Assembly: GCA_002329155.1 (NCBI GenBank)
Contig: DCXY01000028.1
Span: 1-45,880 of the forward strand
DNA from: Stenotrophomonas sp. UBA2124
Lineage (GTDB): Bacteria > Pseudomonadota > Gammaproteobacteria > Xanthomonadales > Xanthomonadaceae
Length of the DNA: 45,880 bases
Direction of reading: 5' to 3'
Both the position numbers and the translations under genes were made by a program. The notes beneath the pieces were generated by a model. It saw nothing but the letters and a program-made list of their open reading frames with translations, was not told the DNA's origin and did not search any database. This document shows positions 1 through 7,836 of the stretch, piece by piece (position 1 is the stretch's first letter; each line of letters opens with the position of its first letter).

Positions 1-1
1 C

Positions 2-70
2 AACCCGCACGGCATCGTCTACGAGCCGTGGCATTGGTGTTTTGCCACCGATGCCGACCAGCACGGCTGA
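2..70 (+). CDS. C-terminal end of an M15-type D-alanyl-D-alanine carboxypeptidase (partial)
   Basis: Only the last 22 codons are in the window, ending in TGA at 68-70. They read NPHGIVYEPWHWCFATDADQ and two more residues. The EPWHW segment is the hallmark of the VanY/M15B family, where the Glu and the His of WH belong to the zinc active site. Such enzymes trim D-Ala from peptidoglycan stem peptides in the periplasm. The stop lies 20 nt inside the next gene, so the two are probably co-transcribed. The assignment rests on one short motif. Confidence 0.55.
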   Translation, partial: NPHGIVYEPWHWCFATDADQHG

Positions 71-1490
71 TCCGGCGCGGCGCCGCATGCTGCAGGCCTC
101 GCTGGGCGCGGGGCTGGCCGGTGCCCTGCCCGCCTGCTCGGGCAATGGCCGTGGCCTGCCGCATGCCAGCGATGTCGCCCAGTTGGATCGCACCTCGGTA
201 GCCGGCATCATCAGCCCCACCGGCAGCGCAGGCATCGCCGCCGCGCTGCAGCGTTGGCAGGGCGCCGTGTGCATTGCCGGTGGCCGCTACAGCATGGGCG
301 GCCAGACCTGTGAGCCGGATGCCCTGCAGCTGGACATGACCGGCATGAACCAGTTGCTCTGGCTGGACGCCATGCGCCTGCGCGTGCGCGTACAGGCCGG
401 CATGCGCTGGCGGCAGCTGCAGACCCTGCTTGATCCACACGGGCTCTCGGTCAAGGTGATGCAGAGCTATGCCAACTTCACCGTGGGCGGTTCGGTCTCG
501 GTCAATTGCCACGGGCGCTACGTCGGCAACGGGGCGTTGGCCGCCACGCTGCACGCCTTGCAGCTGGTGACCGCAGACGGCCAGCTGCTTGAACTCTCAC
601 GCACGCAGCAGCCGCAACTGTTCGCGGCGGTGATCGGTGGTTACGGCGGTCTGGGCGTCATCACCGAAGTGGAACTGGCACTGGATCGCAATGGCGCCAT
701 CGAACGCCGCGTCGAACACGTCGCGCTGCGCGACTATCCCGGCTGGTTCCGCGAGCATGTGCTCGGCAAGCCGGGCGTAGTGCTGCACAACGCCGACCTG
801 GTGCCGCCCGGCTTCGATGCACCCCTGGCCATCAGCTGGCTGCGCAGCGACAAGCCGCTGACCGATGCGCGCCGGTTGATGCCCACGCAGGACAGCTATG
901 CCAAGCAGCAGAACCTGATCTGGGCCGCTTCCGAGCTGCCCGGTGGCGACCAGCTGCGCGATGTCTACCAGACCCGCCGCCTGCTCGACGAACCGCGCGT
1001 GGTCATGCGCAACCTGGAAGCCAGTCTGGATGCGGCGACACTGGAACCGCGCACGCGGCGCATGTCGTCCTATCTGCTGCAGGAATACTTCGTGCCGGTT
1101 GCCGCATTCGTGCCGTTCGCGCATGCGATGGGGCGCATCCTGCGCGAGCACGGTGCCAATGCACTGAACATCTCCGTGCGTCATGCACCGCGCGACGATA
1201 CCTCGCTGATGCGCTGGGCAGACGAGGAGGTGTTCTGTTTCGTGCTGTACCACAAGCAGCGCAGCTGGAACGCCGCCGAGCAGAACAGCCGCCGCTGGAC
1301 GCGCGCGCTCATCGATGCCGCGCTCGACCACGGTGGCCGCTACTACCTACCCTATCGTCTGCATGCATCGGTGGCGCAGTTCCGGCGCGCCTATTCGCAG
1401 GCTGATGCATTCGCGGCGATCAAGCAGCAGGTTGACCCGGGCAACCGCTTCCGCAACCTGCTGTGGGATCGGTATCTGCTGCAGGGATGA
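51..1490 (+). CDS. Exported FAD-binding oxidoreductase (FAD_binding_4 family)
   Basis: Predicted 479 residues. ATG 51 overlaps the preceding gene by 20 nt; a TTG three codons upstream and ATG 87 are alternatives. The N terminus has a twin-arginine stretch (ARRRMLQASLG) followed by a hydrophobic run ending in LPAC, so it looks like a Tat substrate and perhaps a lipoprotein. Residues about 50-230 form a PCMH-type FAD domain, with GGRYSMGGQ near 78 and GGSVSVNCHG near 145, as in alditol and lactone oxidases. The C terminus has the family ending VDPGNRFRN. The substrate cannot be told from sequence. No covalent-FAD histidine was assigned. The last 45 nt take part in a tandem duplication. Confidence 0.85.
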   Translation: MPTSTADPARRRMLQASLGAGLAGALPACSGNGRGLPHASDVAQLDRTSVAGIISPTGSAGIAAALQRWQGAVCIAGGRYSMGGQTCEPDALQLDMTGMNQLLWLDAMRLRVRVQAGMRWRQLQTLLDPHGLSVKVMQSYANFTVGGSVSVNCHGRYVGNGALAATLHALQLVTADGQLLELSRTQQPQLFAAVIGGYGGLGVITEVELALDRNGAIERRVEHVALRDYPGWFREHVLGKPGVVLHNADLVPPGFDAPLAISWLRSDKPLTDARRLMPTQDSYAKQQNLIWAASELPGGDQLRDVYQTRRLLDEPRVVMRNLEASLDAATLEPRTRRMSSYLLQEYFVPVAAFVPFAHAMGRILREHGANALNISVRHAPRDDTSLMRWADEEVFCFVLYHKQRSWNAAEQNSRRWTRALIDAALDHGGRYYLPYRLHASVAQFRRAYSQADAFAAIKQQVDPGNRFRNLLWDRYLLQG

Positions 1491-1577
1491 TGCGGCTCGC
1501 TGCATCGCATGGTCTGGGCGCCATTGCGCCCGCGTGAGCGGTGTCGGTTGCAGGCGGTCAAGACCACGCGGAGAGCG

Positions 1578-1597
1578 ATTCCCGCCTGCGCGGGAAT
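1578..1597. repeat. dRS3-like palindrome, copy 1
   Basis: ATTCCCGCCTGCGCGGGAAT is a 20-bp palindrome with 8-bp arms and a 4-nt centre. It has the ATTCCC-N8-GGGAAT layout known as dRS3 in Neisseria and as a common dispersed palindrome in many proteobacteria. Its presence inside each unit of the tandem duplication suggests the repeat helped seed that event. Confidence 0.7.
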
Positions 1598-1737
1598 GAC
1601 GGAGGCGCTTCCGCAACCTGCTGTGGGATCGGTATCTGCGGCCGGGATGATGCGGCTCGCTGCTTCGCATGACCCCGGTGCTATTGCGCCTGCATGAGCG
1701 GTGTCGGATGCAGGCGGTCAAGACCACGCGGAGAGCG

Positions 1738-1757
1738 ATTCCCGCCTGCGCGGGAAT
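1738..1757. repeat. dRS3-like palindrome, copy 2
   Basis: Identical to the palindrome at 1578-1597, exactly 160 nt downstream, because it lies in the second unit of the tandem duplication. Confidence 0.7.
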
Positions 1758-1854
1758 GACGGGATCATTTTCATGATCGGGCGGGGAACGGCATCTGCGA
1801 TGAGGGTGATGCGGATTGCAGCAGCGCGCTGTTGATGCGCCGCCAACTCCACGC

Positions 1855-2529
1855 TCAATCCTGCGAGCGGTTTGTTTTCACCTTCGCATCGGCACTGAAA
1901 TCGGCGATGCGCCACAGGTAGAGGCTGGCATAGGTGCGATACGGCCCCCAGCGTTGGCCGCGCTCGGCCAGTGCCTTCGGTGTAGGCATCGCCTCGGCCT
2001 TGTCCACGCGCTGGGCGCCCTTGCGGATGCCCAGGTCGTCCACCGGCAGGATGTCAGGCCGGCCAAGGCGGAACATCAGCATCATCTCCACCGTCCAGCG
2101 GCCGATGCCACGCACCGGCATCAGTGCGCTGATGATGTCCTCGTGCTCCATCACCGACATCTGCCGCAGCGTCGGCAGCTCACCGGCCGCTTCACGCCTC
2201 GCCAGGTCGCGCAGGGCCAGTGCCTTGTTGCCGGAGACACCACAGGCACGCAGCCCTGCATCGTCGATGCCGGCCAAGGTGCCGGCATGCAGACGCCTGC
2301 TGCCGATGGCAGCCTCCACGCGCCCGACGATGGTGCTGGCGGCCTTGCCGCTGAGCTGCTGGAACAGGATGGCGCGCGCCAGCGCATCCACCGGGTCGAA
2401 GCGGCGCTGCCAGCCTTCGGGCGCCTGCAGCGGGCCAAGCCGGCGCATCCAGGTAGCCAGGCGGCGGTCGCTGCGCTGCAGGTGCTCCAGCGCCTGCGCC
2501 ACATCGAAGCCGCGCGCGTGGCAGGGCAT
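1855..2529 (-). CDS. AlkA-type DNA-3-methyladenine glycosylase II
   Basis: Predicted 224 residues. It removes alkylated bases to start base-excision repair. Visible are the FQQLSGKAA segment (about 56-64) typical of AlkA-like HhH-GPD enzymes, the helix-hairpin-helix LMPVRGIGRWTVEMML (136-151), and LPVDDLGIRKG (161-171). In that last motif Asp165 aligns with catalytic Asp238 of E. coli AlkA. The N-terminal AlkA subdomain and the Ada domain are absent, so this is the short stand-alone form. It starts 4 nt after the stop of the DUF423 gene on the same strand, so the two form an operon. Confidence 0.88.
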   Translation of the reverse strand: MPCHARGFDVAQALEHLQRSDRRLATWMRRLGPLQAPEGWQRRFDPVDALARAILFQQLSGKAASTIVGRVEAAIGSRRLHAGTLAGIDDAGLRACGVSGNKALALRDLARREAAGELPTLRQMSVMEHEDIISALMPVRGIGRWTVEMMLMFRLGRPDILPVDDLGIRKGAQRVDKAEAMPTPKALAERGQRWGPYRTYASLYLWRIADFSADAKVKTNRSQD

Positions 2530-2533
2530 GGCG

Positions 2534-2905
2534 TCAGCGCCGAAGTGCGCTGAAGGCCAGCAGCACCCAGCCCGCCATCAGCGTCATGCCGCCCGCAGGC
2601 GCAAGCGTGGTGGGGGTCTGGGCCAGCACGTTTCCGGTCAGGCTGCCGGAGAATAGCAGCGTGCCCAGCAGAAGTACGTACAGTGCACCGCGCCCGAGCC
2701 GGTTCAACGAGGCCGCGCCCAGTACCGCCAGCACCACCCCATGGCCGAAGGCGTACATGGCCGCGGTGTTGAGATGCGACTGCGCAAGCGGCTCACTCAC
2801 GCCGTGCGATGCATAGGCTGACAACCCGACTGCGGCCGCCGCCAGCAGCCCTCCGCAGAAGGCCAGGAAGGAAGGTTTTCGCGCGCGTCGTTCGGGCATC
2901 AGCAT
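2534..2905 (-). CDS. DUF423 family inner-membrane protein (YgdD-like)
   Basis: Predicted 123 residues with four hydrophobic segments: FLAFCGGLLAAAAVGLSAYA near the start, the stretch around GVVLAVLGAASL, YVLLLGTLLFSG, and the C-terminal MTLMAGWVLLAFSAL. The conserved ASHG after the first segment and the FSGSLTGNVL block match DUF423, whose biochemical role is unknown. It is the promoter-proximal gene of a two-gene operon with the AlkA-like glycosylase. Its promoter must lie in 2906-3011, which also holds a terminator for the gene upstream. Confidence 0.8.
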   Translation of the reverse strand: MLMPERRARKPSFLAFCGGLLAAAAVGLSAYASHGVSEPLAQSHLNTAAMYAFGHGVVLAVLGAASLNRLGRGALYVLLLGTLLFSGSLTGNVLAQTPTTLAPAGGMTLMAGWVLLAFSALRR

Positions 2906-2949
2906 CGGTAGTCCCCGTTATCAAGTTGCCAGTCAAGTTGGCACAAAGA

Positions 2950-2979
2950 AAAACGCGCCGCTGGTAGGCGGCGCGTTTT
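2950..2979 (-). terminator. Intrinsic terminator of the SRPBCC gene
   Basis: A perfect 12-bp stem, aaaacgcgccgc (2950-2961) with gcggcgcgtttt (2968-2979), encloses a 6-nt loop. On the minus strand it is followed by a T-rich run, 32 nt past the stop codon at 3012. Confidence 0.85.
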
Positions 2980-3011
2980 CAAGTATCACTTCATCAGCGA
3001 CGAACCAGCGG

Positions 3012-4157
3012 TTACTTGACCGCCCAGTAGACGTCGTAGGTGCCGTCGGTGGTGAACGCCTTGTCCACGCCACCCTTCCACGACTCGTACGGACGGTCAA
3101 CCACTTCGTTGCCCATGGTGGTGGCCCATGCGCGCAGTGCGTTGCGGGCCAGATCCAGGCCAGCCATGTGGCCGGTGTAGGCAGCGTAGGCGGAGCGATG
3201 CGGTTCGGCGTGCACGTAGGTCACCGGGTTGCCGGCCGGAATCTTGACGTTCAGCTTGTCGCCCGAAGCTGCCACCGGAGCGGCCTCTGCCGGAGCGGTT
3301 TCGCCGTCCTTCTTGTCCTTGTCGGCAGCGGCCGGAGCAGCGCCGCTCTTCTTGCGGACCGGCTGGACCACGTCGAAGGCGTACTTCTCGGCACCGAAAT
3401 CGGTGGTGACGATGCGGACCGGGCCAGCGGCTTCAAGGCCATTGGCCTCCATCGCACGCTTGATCCACTCCTGGTTGTCCTGGATGGACTTCTTGATGGT
3501 GTCGTTGTTGCGGTCGATGTTGCCGGCGTTGATCACCAGCAGGTCTTCGGCAGGCACGTCCACGACCTTCAGGTCGGTCAGCGGGGCTTCGGCGGCGGCG
3601 TAGTCCACGTTCGGCACCGAGGCCAGCATGTTGGCCAGACGCGACAGGCCCAGCTTCAGGTCGTCGCCGATGTGGCGGCTGACGTACAGGCCGGCGTAAC
3701 GGCCGAACAGGTCGAAACCGTACTTGACCGAGTAGTCCTGGGTGATCTTGACGTTGCGGTCGTTCTTGCCGGTCGGCTCAAGATTGAAGGTGGTCACCTT
3801 GTCATGGCCACGGGTCTGGTCATCAATGGCAATCACCACGCGCTTGTTCTTCTCGCTGTCGGTGATTTCCCAGCTGCCGTGGCCCAGGGTGCTGTCCTTG
3901 GAGGTGTATTCCATGCGGGCGCCCTTGCCGGACTGCGGGCCGTCGAACTTCAGTTCAACCCCCTTGTCGCGGAGCACCAGCGGGTTCCAGTCCTTGAAGC
4001 GGCGCAGGCTGTTGACCGTGTCGTACACGATGGTCATCTTGCGGTTGGTTTCGATGCTTTCAGAAATATGGCGCTCGCCCGGCAGCAGCACGCCAATGAT
4101 GACGAAGAGGCCAGCCACGATCCCCAAGGCAATCAGGAACTCGATAATACGGGTCAT
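3012..4157 (-). CDS. Membrane-anchored SRPBCC-fold protein with a GyrI-like C-terminal half
   Basis: Predicted 381 residues. The N terminus (about 4-24, IIEFLIALGIVAGLFVIIGV) is a single membrane anchor. Residues about 30-170 resemble polyketide-cyclase/START-type SRPBCC domains (FKDWNPLVLRDKG, GHGSWEI). The C-terminal half (about 190-381) resembles GyrI-like/SOUL domains and is interrupted by an Ala/Lys/Glu-rich linker near 270-300. Such proteins are conserved in Xanthomonadaceae; their ligand is unknown. The gene is alone between a terminator and 280 nt (4158-4437) of non-coding DNA that should hold its promoter, where I found no convincing -35/-10 pair. Confidence 0.7.
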   Translation of the reverse strand: MTRIIEFLIALGIVAGLFVIIGVLLPGERHISESIETNRKMTIVYDTVNSLRRFKDWNPLVLRDKGVELKFDGPQSGKGARMEYTSKDSTLGHGSWEITDSEKNKRVVIAIDDQTRGHDKVTTFNLEPTGKNDRNVKITQDYSVKYGFDLFGRYAGLYVSRHIGDDLKLGLSRLANMLASVPNVDYAAAEAPLTDLKVVDVPAEDLLVINAGNIDRNNDTIKKSIQDNQEWIKRAMEANGLEAAGPVRIVTTDFGAEKYAFDVVQPVRKKSGAAPAAADKDKKDGETAPAEAAPVAASGDKLNVKIPAGNPVTYVHAEPHRSAYAAYTGHMAGLDLARNALRAWATTMGNEVVDRPYESWKGGVDKAFTTDGTYDVYWAVK

Positions 4158-4437
4158 TCAGGAGTCTCCGGGGCCGATCCCACGGCCGGGTTGATTGAAG
4201 CGAAGCCCCCATCCTATCAGGCTTTGCACGGGTTGTTGATCACAAATGGCGTACCGGTTTCCATCTCCGGAACACGGCGCCGCAGGGACATCCGCAGAGT
4301 AGCGCATCAGGCGCTGAATGGACGTTCCTTGCGACTGCGGGCAAGGACGGGTTCACGGCCTCACCGCGCATTTTCACTCCTGCGGGCAGTTCTGCACCAG
4401 CCCCCACCTGCGCATTCACCCGCGGCGGCGGCCCGGC

Positions 4438-5079
4438 TCACACCAGTTGCAGCTCGAAGGCCTTGAGCACGGCGCGGGTACGGTCGCGTACGCCCAGCTT
4501 GGAGAGGATGTTGGACACGTGGTTCTTGATGGTGCCCTCGGCCACGCCCAGCGAGTTGGCGATCTCCTTGTTGGAAAAGCCGCTGGCCATCAGCCGCAGG
4601 ATCTCGGTTTCACGGTCGGTCAGCGGGTCCGGGCGGTCCAGGCTGACGAATTCGTTGCGCATGTGCTCCAGCCCCGACAGCAGCCGCTGGGTTACCGCCG
4701 GCTGCACCAGCGAGCCACCCTCGGCCACGGCGCGGATGGCGCCCACCAGCTGCTCCAGGGTCACATCCTTGAGCAGGTAGCCCTTGGCACCGGCCTTCAG
4801 CCCGGCCAGCACCAGCTGGTCGTCATCGAAGGTGGTCAGGATGATCGACGGCGGCAGCTGGCCCAGCTTGCCCAGGGTCTGCAGCGCCTCCAGCCCCGAC
4901 ATCACCGGCATGCGCATGTCCATCAGCACCACGTCAGGTTTGACGACGGGAATCATCTCCACCGCCTGTCGGCCATCTGTGGCTTCGGCCACCACCTCAA
5001 TGCTGTCATCCAGCGCCAGCAGCGAACGGATGCCCTGCCGTACCAGGGTTTGGTCATCGACCAGGCAGACACGGATCAT
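4438..5079 (-). CDS. NarL/LuxR-family response regulator
   Basis: Predicted 213 residues. The receiver domain (1-120) has acidic pocket residues D8 and D9, phospho-acceptor D54 in LMDMRMP, T83 in LTTFDD, and K105 in YLLKDV. The LuxR-type HTH (about 148-210) contains LTDRETEILRLMASG and EGTIKNHVSNILSKLGVRDR. Its start codon overlaps the kinase stop in a TGATG arrangement (5077-5081), so the pair is translationally coupled. The closest described model is the DesK/DesR membrane-fluidity pair, but the stimulus and targets are not readable here. Nothing nearby is an obvious desaturase target. Confidence 0.9.
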   Translation of the reverse strand: MIRVCLVDDQTLVRQGIRSLLALDDSIEVVAEATDGRQAVEMIPVVKPDVVLMDMRMPVMSGLEALQTLGKLGQLPPSIILTTFDDDQLVLAGLKAGAKGYLLKDVTLEQLVGAIRAVAEGGSLVQPAVTQRLLSGLEHMRNEFVSLDRPDPLTDRETEILRLMASGFSNKEIANSLGVAEGTIKNHVSNILSKLGVRDRTRAVLKAFELQLV

Positions 5080-6278
5080 CAGCTCACTCCTTGTGGCCCC
5101 GAGGCCAACATCATATTGCCAGTCACCGGCAGGCTGGCGCGAAGCCGGAAGCCCTCGCCACGCCGCGCCGATACATCCAGGGTGCCTTCATACTGCAGCA
5201 GCCGCTCGCGCATGCCGCGCAAACCATTTCCCGGCATGATCTCGTCAACTTCGCCCCCAATACCGTCATCATGGGCGTCAATGACGATTCTCCCCGTTTC
5301 CCGCTGAACCTTGATCCACAGGTTGCGGGCGCCGGCGTGGCGCACCGCATTGGTGATGATTTCCTGGGTGCAGCGCAGCAGCACATGCGCCCGCTCGGGG
5401 TCCTCCACCTGCAGCGGCGCCTCCATCTGCAGGTGGATGTCCAGTGACGGCACCTGCTCGGCCAGCGGGCGCAGCGCCGCGGCCAGGTCGATGGCCCCGC
5501 TCTCGCGCAGCTGGCTTACCGCCTCGCGCACGTCGGTAAGCAGCAGCTTGGCCAGAGTATGGGCCTGGCGCACATGCTCCTGCGCCTGCCCTTCGGTGAT
5601 ATGCCCGGCCACTTCGAGATTCAGGCTCAGTGCGGTCAGGTGATGACCCAGCAGGTCGTGCAGCTCGCGCGAGATGCGGGTGCGCTCGTTCACGCGGGCG
5701 CTCTCGGCCAGCAGCAGGCGGGTGGCGCGCAGCTCGGCATTGAGCCGGCGCTGCTCCTCGCGCGCCTGGGTCTGCTGCCGCGCCACCAGGCTGGTGACGA
5801 ACACGAACATCGAAAAACCACCGTACAGCAGCGACTGCAGCAGCGCCTCGAACAACGGCAGGCCCATGATCAGGCTGTATACCGGCAGCACCGCCAGCTG
5901 GCTCAGCACCAGCCACACCACCCCTACCCGCTTGCTCAGCAGCCACGGGATCACCCCGGCGGCCACCATCATCAGGATGCTGCCCAGACCGGTGGCGGAG
6001 ATGTAGCTGACCACCAGTGCCGAGATGGTCAGCAGCAGCAGGGCCAGCCGGTCGTACCAGCTGGTATGGCCTTCCGCGCTCAGGCCGCGGGTCAGCCAGA
6101 AATAGCAGGCGCCAAAGGCCAGGTAGGCCAGGAACAGCCAGATGGCCTCGCCGGCACCCGGCTGCAGCACCCCTTCCTCGGGGGCGTACTGGGTATAGAC
6201 CAGCGGCAGGCTGACCAGGGCCCAGGTAAACAGGCCGGCCAGCCGGAGGACGCGGGTATGACTGAGGTATCCCAACAT
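5079..6278 (-). CDS. DesK-like sensor histidine kinase (HisKA_3)
   Basis: Predicted 399 residues from ATG 6278 (MLGYLSH); the frame is open further upstream but that extension is polar and non-conserved. The N-terminal 165 residues hold about five or six membrane segments. Residues 168-200 are a coiled linker (ARQQTQAREEQRR). The phospho-acceptor His207 sits in ISRELHDLLGHHL, typical of the HisKA_3 class. The ATPase domain has ITNAVRHAGA and HDDGIGG and ends with NGLRGMRERL. It autophosphorylates and passes phosphate to the overlapping regulator at 4438-5079. No periplasmic sensor domain is visible, so it probably senses within the membrane. Confidence 0.88.
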   Translation of the reverse strand: MLGYLSHTRVLRLAGLFTWALVSLPLVYTQYAPEEGVLQPGAGEAIWLFLAYLAFGACYFWLTRGLSAEGHTSWYDRLALLLLTISALVVSYISATGLGSILMMVAAGVIPWLLSKRVGVVWLVLSQLAVLPVYSLIMGLPLFEALLQSLLYGGFSMFVFVTSLVARQQTQAREEQRRLNAELRATRLLLAESARVNERTRISRELHDLLGHHLTALSLNLEVAGHITEGQAQEHVRQAHTLAKLLLTDVREAVSQLRESGAIDLAAALRPLAEQVPSLDIHLQMEAPLQVEDPERAHVLLRCTQEIITNAVRHAGARNLWIKVQRETGRIVIDAHDDGIGGEVDEIMPGNGLRGMRERLLQYEGTLDVSARRGEGFRLRASLPVTGNMMLASGPQGVS

Positions 6279-6370
6279 CCGCGCATGGTACGGAGGTGTA
6301 CGCCCCCGCGGCCTCCCACGGAAGTCATGCCCCCGATGGTCATGGCCGGCTCCCGCGCATACGCCAGCCA

Positions 6371-6379
6371 TGCGATAAT
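6371..6379 (+). promoter_or_regulatory. Candidate extended -10 promoter of the acetyltransferase-min operon
   Basis: TGCGATAAT gives an extended -10 about 50 nt before the acetyltransferase start, in the space divergent from the kinase gene. No good -35 is seen at the right distance, as is usual for extended -10 promoters. This is a pattern match only. Confidence 0.4.
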
Positions 6380-6428
6380 CGCGCCGCGTGGCCAGCAGTG
6401 GCCAATCGTTTTACCCCACGGAGTCACA

Positions 6429-7019
6429 ATGTCGATTGTCATCCGAGACGTGCGCGAGCACGACCTTGATTCCGTTCTGGCACTGAACAACAACGCAGGC
6501 ATCGCGATCCTCCCGCTGGACGCGGCCAAGATCCGCCGTTTCTACGAAACCGCGGAGTATTTCCGCATCGCCGAGCGCGACGGCAACATGGCCGGTTTCC
6601 TGGTGGGTTTCGGCAGCGATGCCGAGCACGACAGCAGCAACTTTGCCTGGTTCCAGGAACGCTACCCCAGCTTCTTCTACATCGACCGCATCGTGGTGGC
6701 CAGCCGCCGCCGTGGCGGTGGCGTGGGCCGTGCGTTCTATGCCGATGTGCAGAGCTATGCCGAGCTGCGCTACCCGCAGCTGGCCTGTGAAGTACTGCTG
6801 GACCACGGCGCCGACGCCGCGCTGCTGTTCCATGGCAGCTTCGGCTTCCGCGAGGTGGGCCAGAACACCATGCCCGCCGTTGACGTGCGGGCAAGTATGC
6901 TGCTCAAGGACCTGTGCAGCTATGAGTGGGTGAAGGAAACCTATGGCGAGAACCTGCCCGATGTACCCTGGGTGGGCAATACACGTCGGCCGCTGCAGCA
7001 GCGCCCGACGGGAACCTGA
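6429..7019 (+). CDS. GNAT-family N-acetyltransferase
   Basis: Predicted 196 residues from ATG 6429, preceded by an ACGGAG ribosome-binding site. The acetyl-CoA-binding signature is the segment IVVASRRRGGGVGRAFYADV (R-R-x-G-x-G core). A C-terminal GNAT motif B region follows, with LFHGSFGFREVG. The substrate is unknown. The stop is 6 nt before minC, so it is likely the first gene of the min operon. That placement suggests co-expression with division-site selection, although no functional link is shown by sequence. Confidence 0.82.
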   Translation: MSIVIRDVREHDLDSVLALNNNAGIAILPLDAAKIRRFYETAEYFRIAERDGNMAGFLVGFGSDAEHDSSNFAWFQERYPSFFYIDRIVVASRRRGGGVGRAFYADVQSYAELRYPQLACEVLLDHGADAALLFHGSFGFREVGQNTMPAVDVRASMLLKDLCSYEWVKETYGENLPDVPWVGNTRRPLQQRPTGT

Positions 7020-7025
7020 ACAAAC

Positions 7026-7802
7026 ATGGCAGTGAATTTGGATTACGAACAGGCAGGTGAACTGAAAATCGGGCAGGTCGGCATTGCCAACCTGCGTATC
7101 CGCACCCTCGACGTGGAGCGGCTGACCCAGGAAATGCGCGAACGGGTGACCCGTGCACCCAAGCTGTTCGGGCGCGCGGCGGTGATCCTGGATTTCGGCG
7201 GGCTGAGCAAGCTGCCCGACCGGTCCACCGCCCAGGCCCTGCTCAATGGCCTGCGCGATGCCGGTGTGCTGCCGGTGGCCCTGGCCTACGGCACCAGCGA
7301 GACCGAAGTACTGGCCGAGCAGCTGGGCCTGCCGCTGCTGGCCAAGTTCCGTGCCCAGTACGAGCGCGCCGAGGCCGAACCGGCCCCGCCGCCGCCTGCC
7401 CGCCCGCGTGCGGCCGAGCCCAAGCCGGCGCCGGTGTCTGCACCGGCCCCCGTCGTGGCGGCCGCCGGCGGCCAGCCCGGGCGCATGCAGCTGACCAACG
7501 TCCGCTCCGGCCAGCAGCTGTACGCCGAGAACTGCGACCTGACCGTACTCTCAACGGTGGGTGCCGGTGCCGAGGTCATTGCTGATGGCAGCATCCATAT
7601 CTACGGTACCCTGCGTGGTCGTGCATTGGCCGGCGCACAGGGCAATGAAGGCGCGCGTATCTTCTGCCGCGACTTCCACGCTGAACTCGTTGCCATTGCA
7701 GGACGTTACAAGGTGCTGGACGATATTCCGGACAATCTGCGTGGCAAGGCCGTGCAGGTGTGGCTGGAACAGGACCAGATCATGATCGCTGCGCTGGATT
7801 GA
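7026..7802 (+). CDS. minC: Septum site-determining protein MinC
   Basis: Predicted 258 residues. MinC inhibits FtsZ assembly away from mid-cell. The N-terminal domain (1 to about 110) interacts with FtsZ. A Pro/Ala-rich linker (about 115-155) joins it to the C-terminal beta-helix (about 160-258), which has the hallmark run GAGAEVIADGSIHIYGTLRG and RIFCRDFHAELVAIAGRY and binds MinD. The order minC-minD-minE on one strand confirms identity. The linker is longer and more Pro-rich than in E. coli, as is common in high-GC relatives. Confidence 0.96.
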   Translation: MAVNLDYEQAGELKIGQVGIANLRIRTLDVERLTQEMRERVTRAPKLFGRAAVILDFGGLSKLPDRSTAQALLNGLRDAGVLPVALAYGTSETEVLAEQLGLPLLAKFRAQYERAEAEPAPPPPARPRAAEPKPAPVSAPAPVVAAAGGQPGRMQLTNVRSGQQLYAENCDLTVLSTVGAGAEVIADGSIHIYGTLRGRALAGAQGNEGARIFCRDFHAELVAIAGRYKVLDDIPDNLRGKAVQVWLEQDQIMIAALD

Positions 7803-7836
7803 CGCAGCCCAACCAGAACATTCCAGGAGAGATCCT

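Larger units (their letters stand above)
1446..1762 (+). repeat. 160-bp direct tandem duplication covering the 3' end of the FAD oxidoreductase gene
   Basis: Copy 1 is about 1446-1605 and copy 2 about 1606-1762, in constant register (offset 160 nt). Both contain the last codons of the oxidoreductase, its stop, a non-coding stretch, and an ATTCCCGC-CTGC-GCGGGAAT palindrome. The copies differ at roughly a dozen positions, so the event is not recent. The second copy of the gene end is not attached to a reading frame. The rest of this 364-nt intergenic stretch, 1763-1854, shows nothing further. Confidence 0.9.

Noticed and set aside
1578..1757. CRISPR-like array in the duplicated region
   Set aside because: Only two long copies with no short regular repeat-spacer pattern; it is a tandem duplication.
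3168..4466. 432-codon plus-strand frame opposite the SRPBCC gene
   Set aside because: It is rich in Val/Gly/His antisense wording and crosses the promoter region of the true gene.
5559..6428. N-terminal extension of the GNAT acetyltransferase frame
   Set aside because: It is open only because it is antisense to the kinase gene; ATG 6429 has a good ribosome-binding site and begins the conserved domain.
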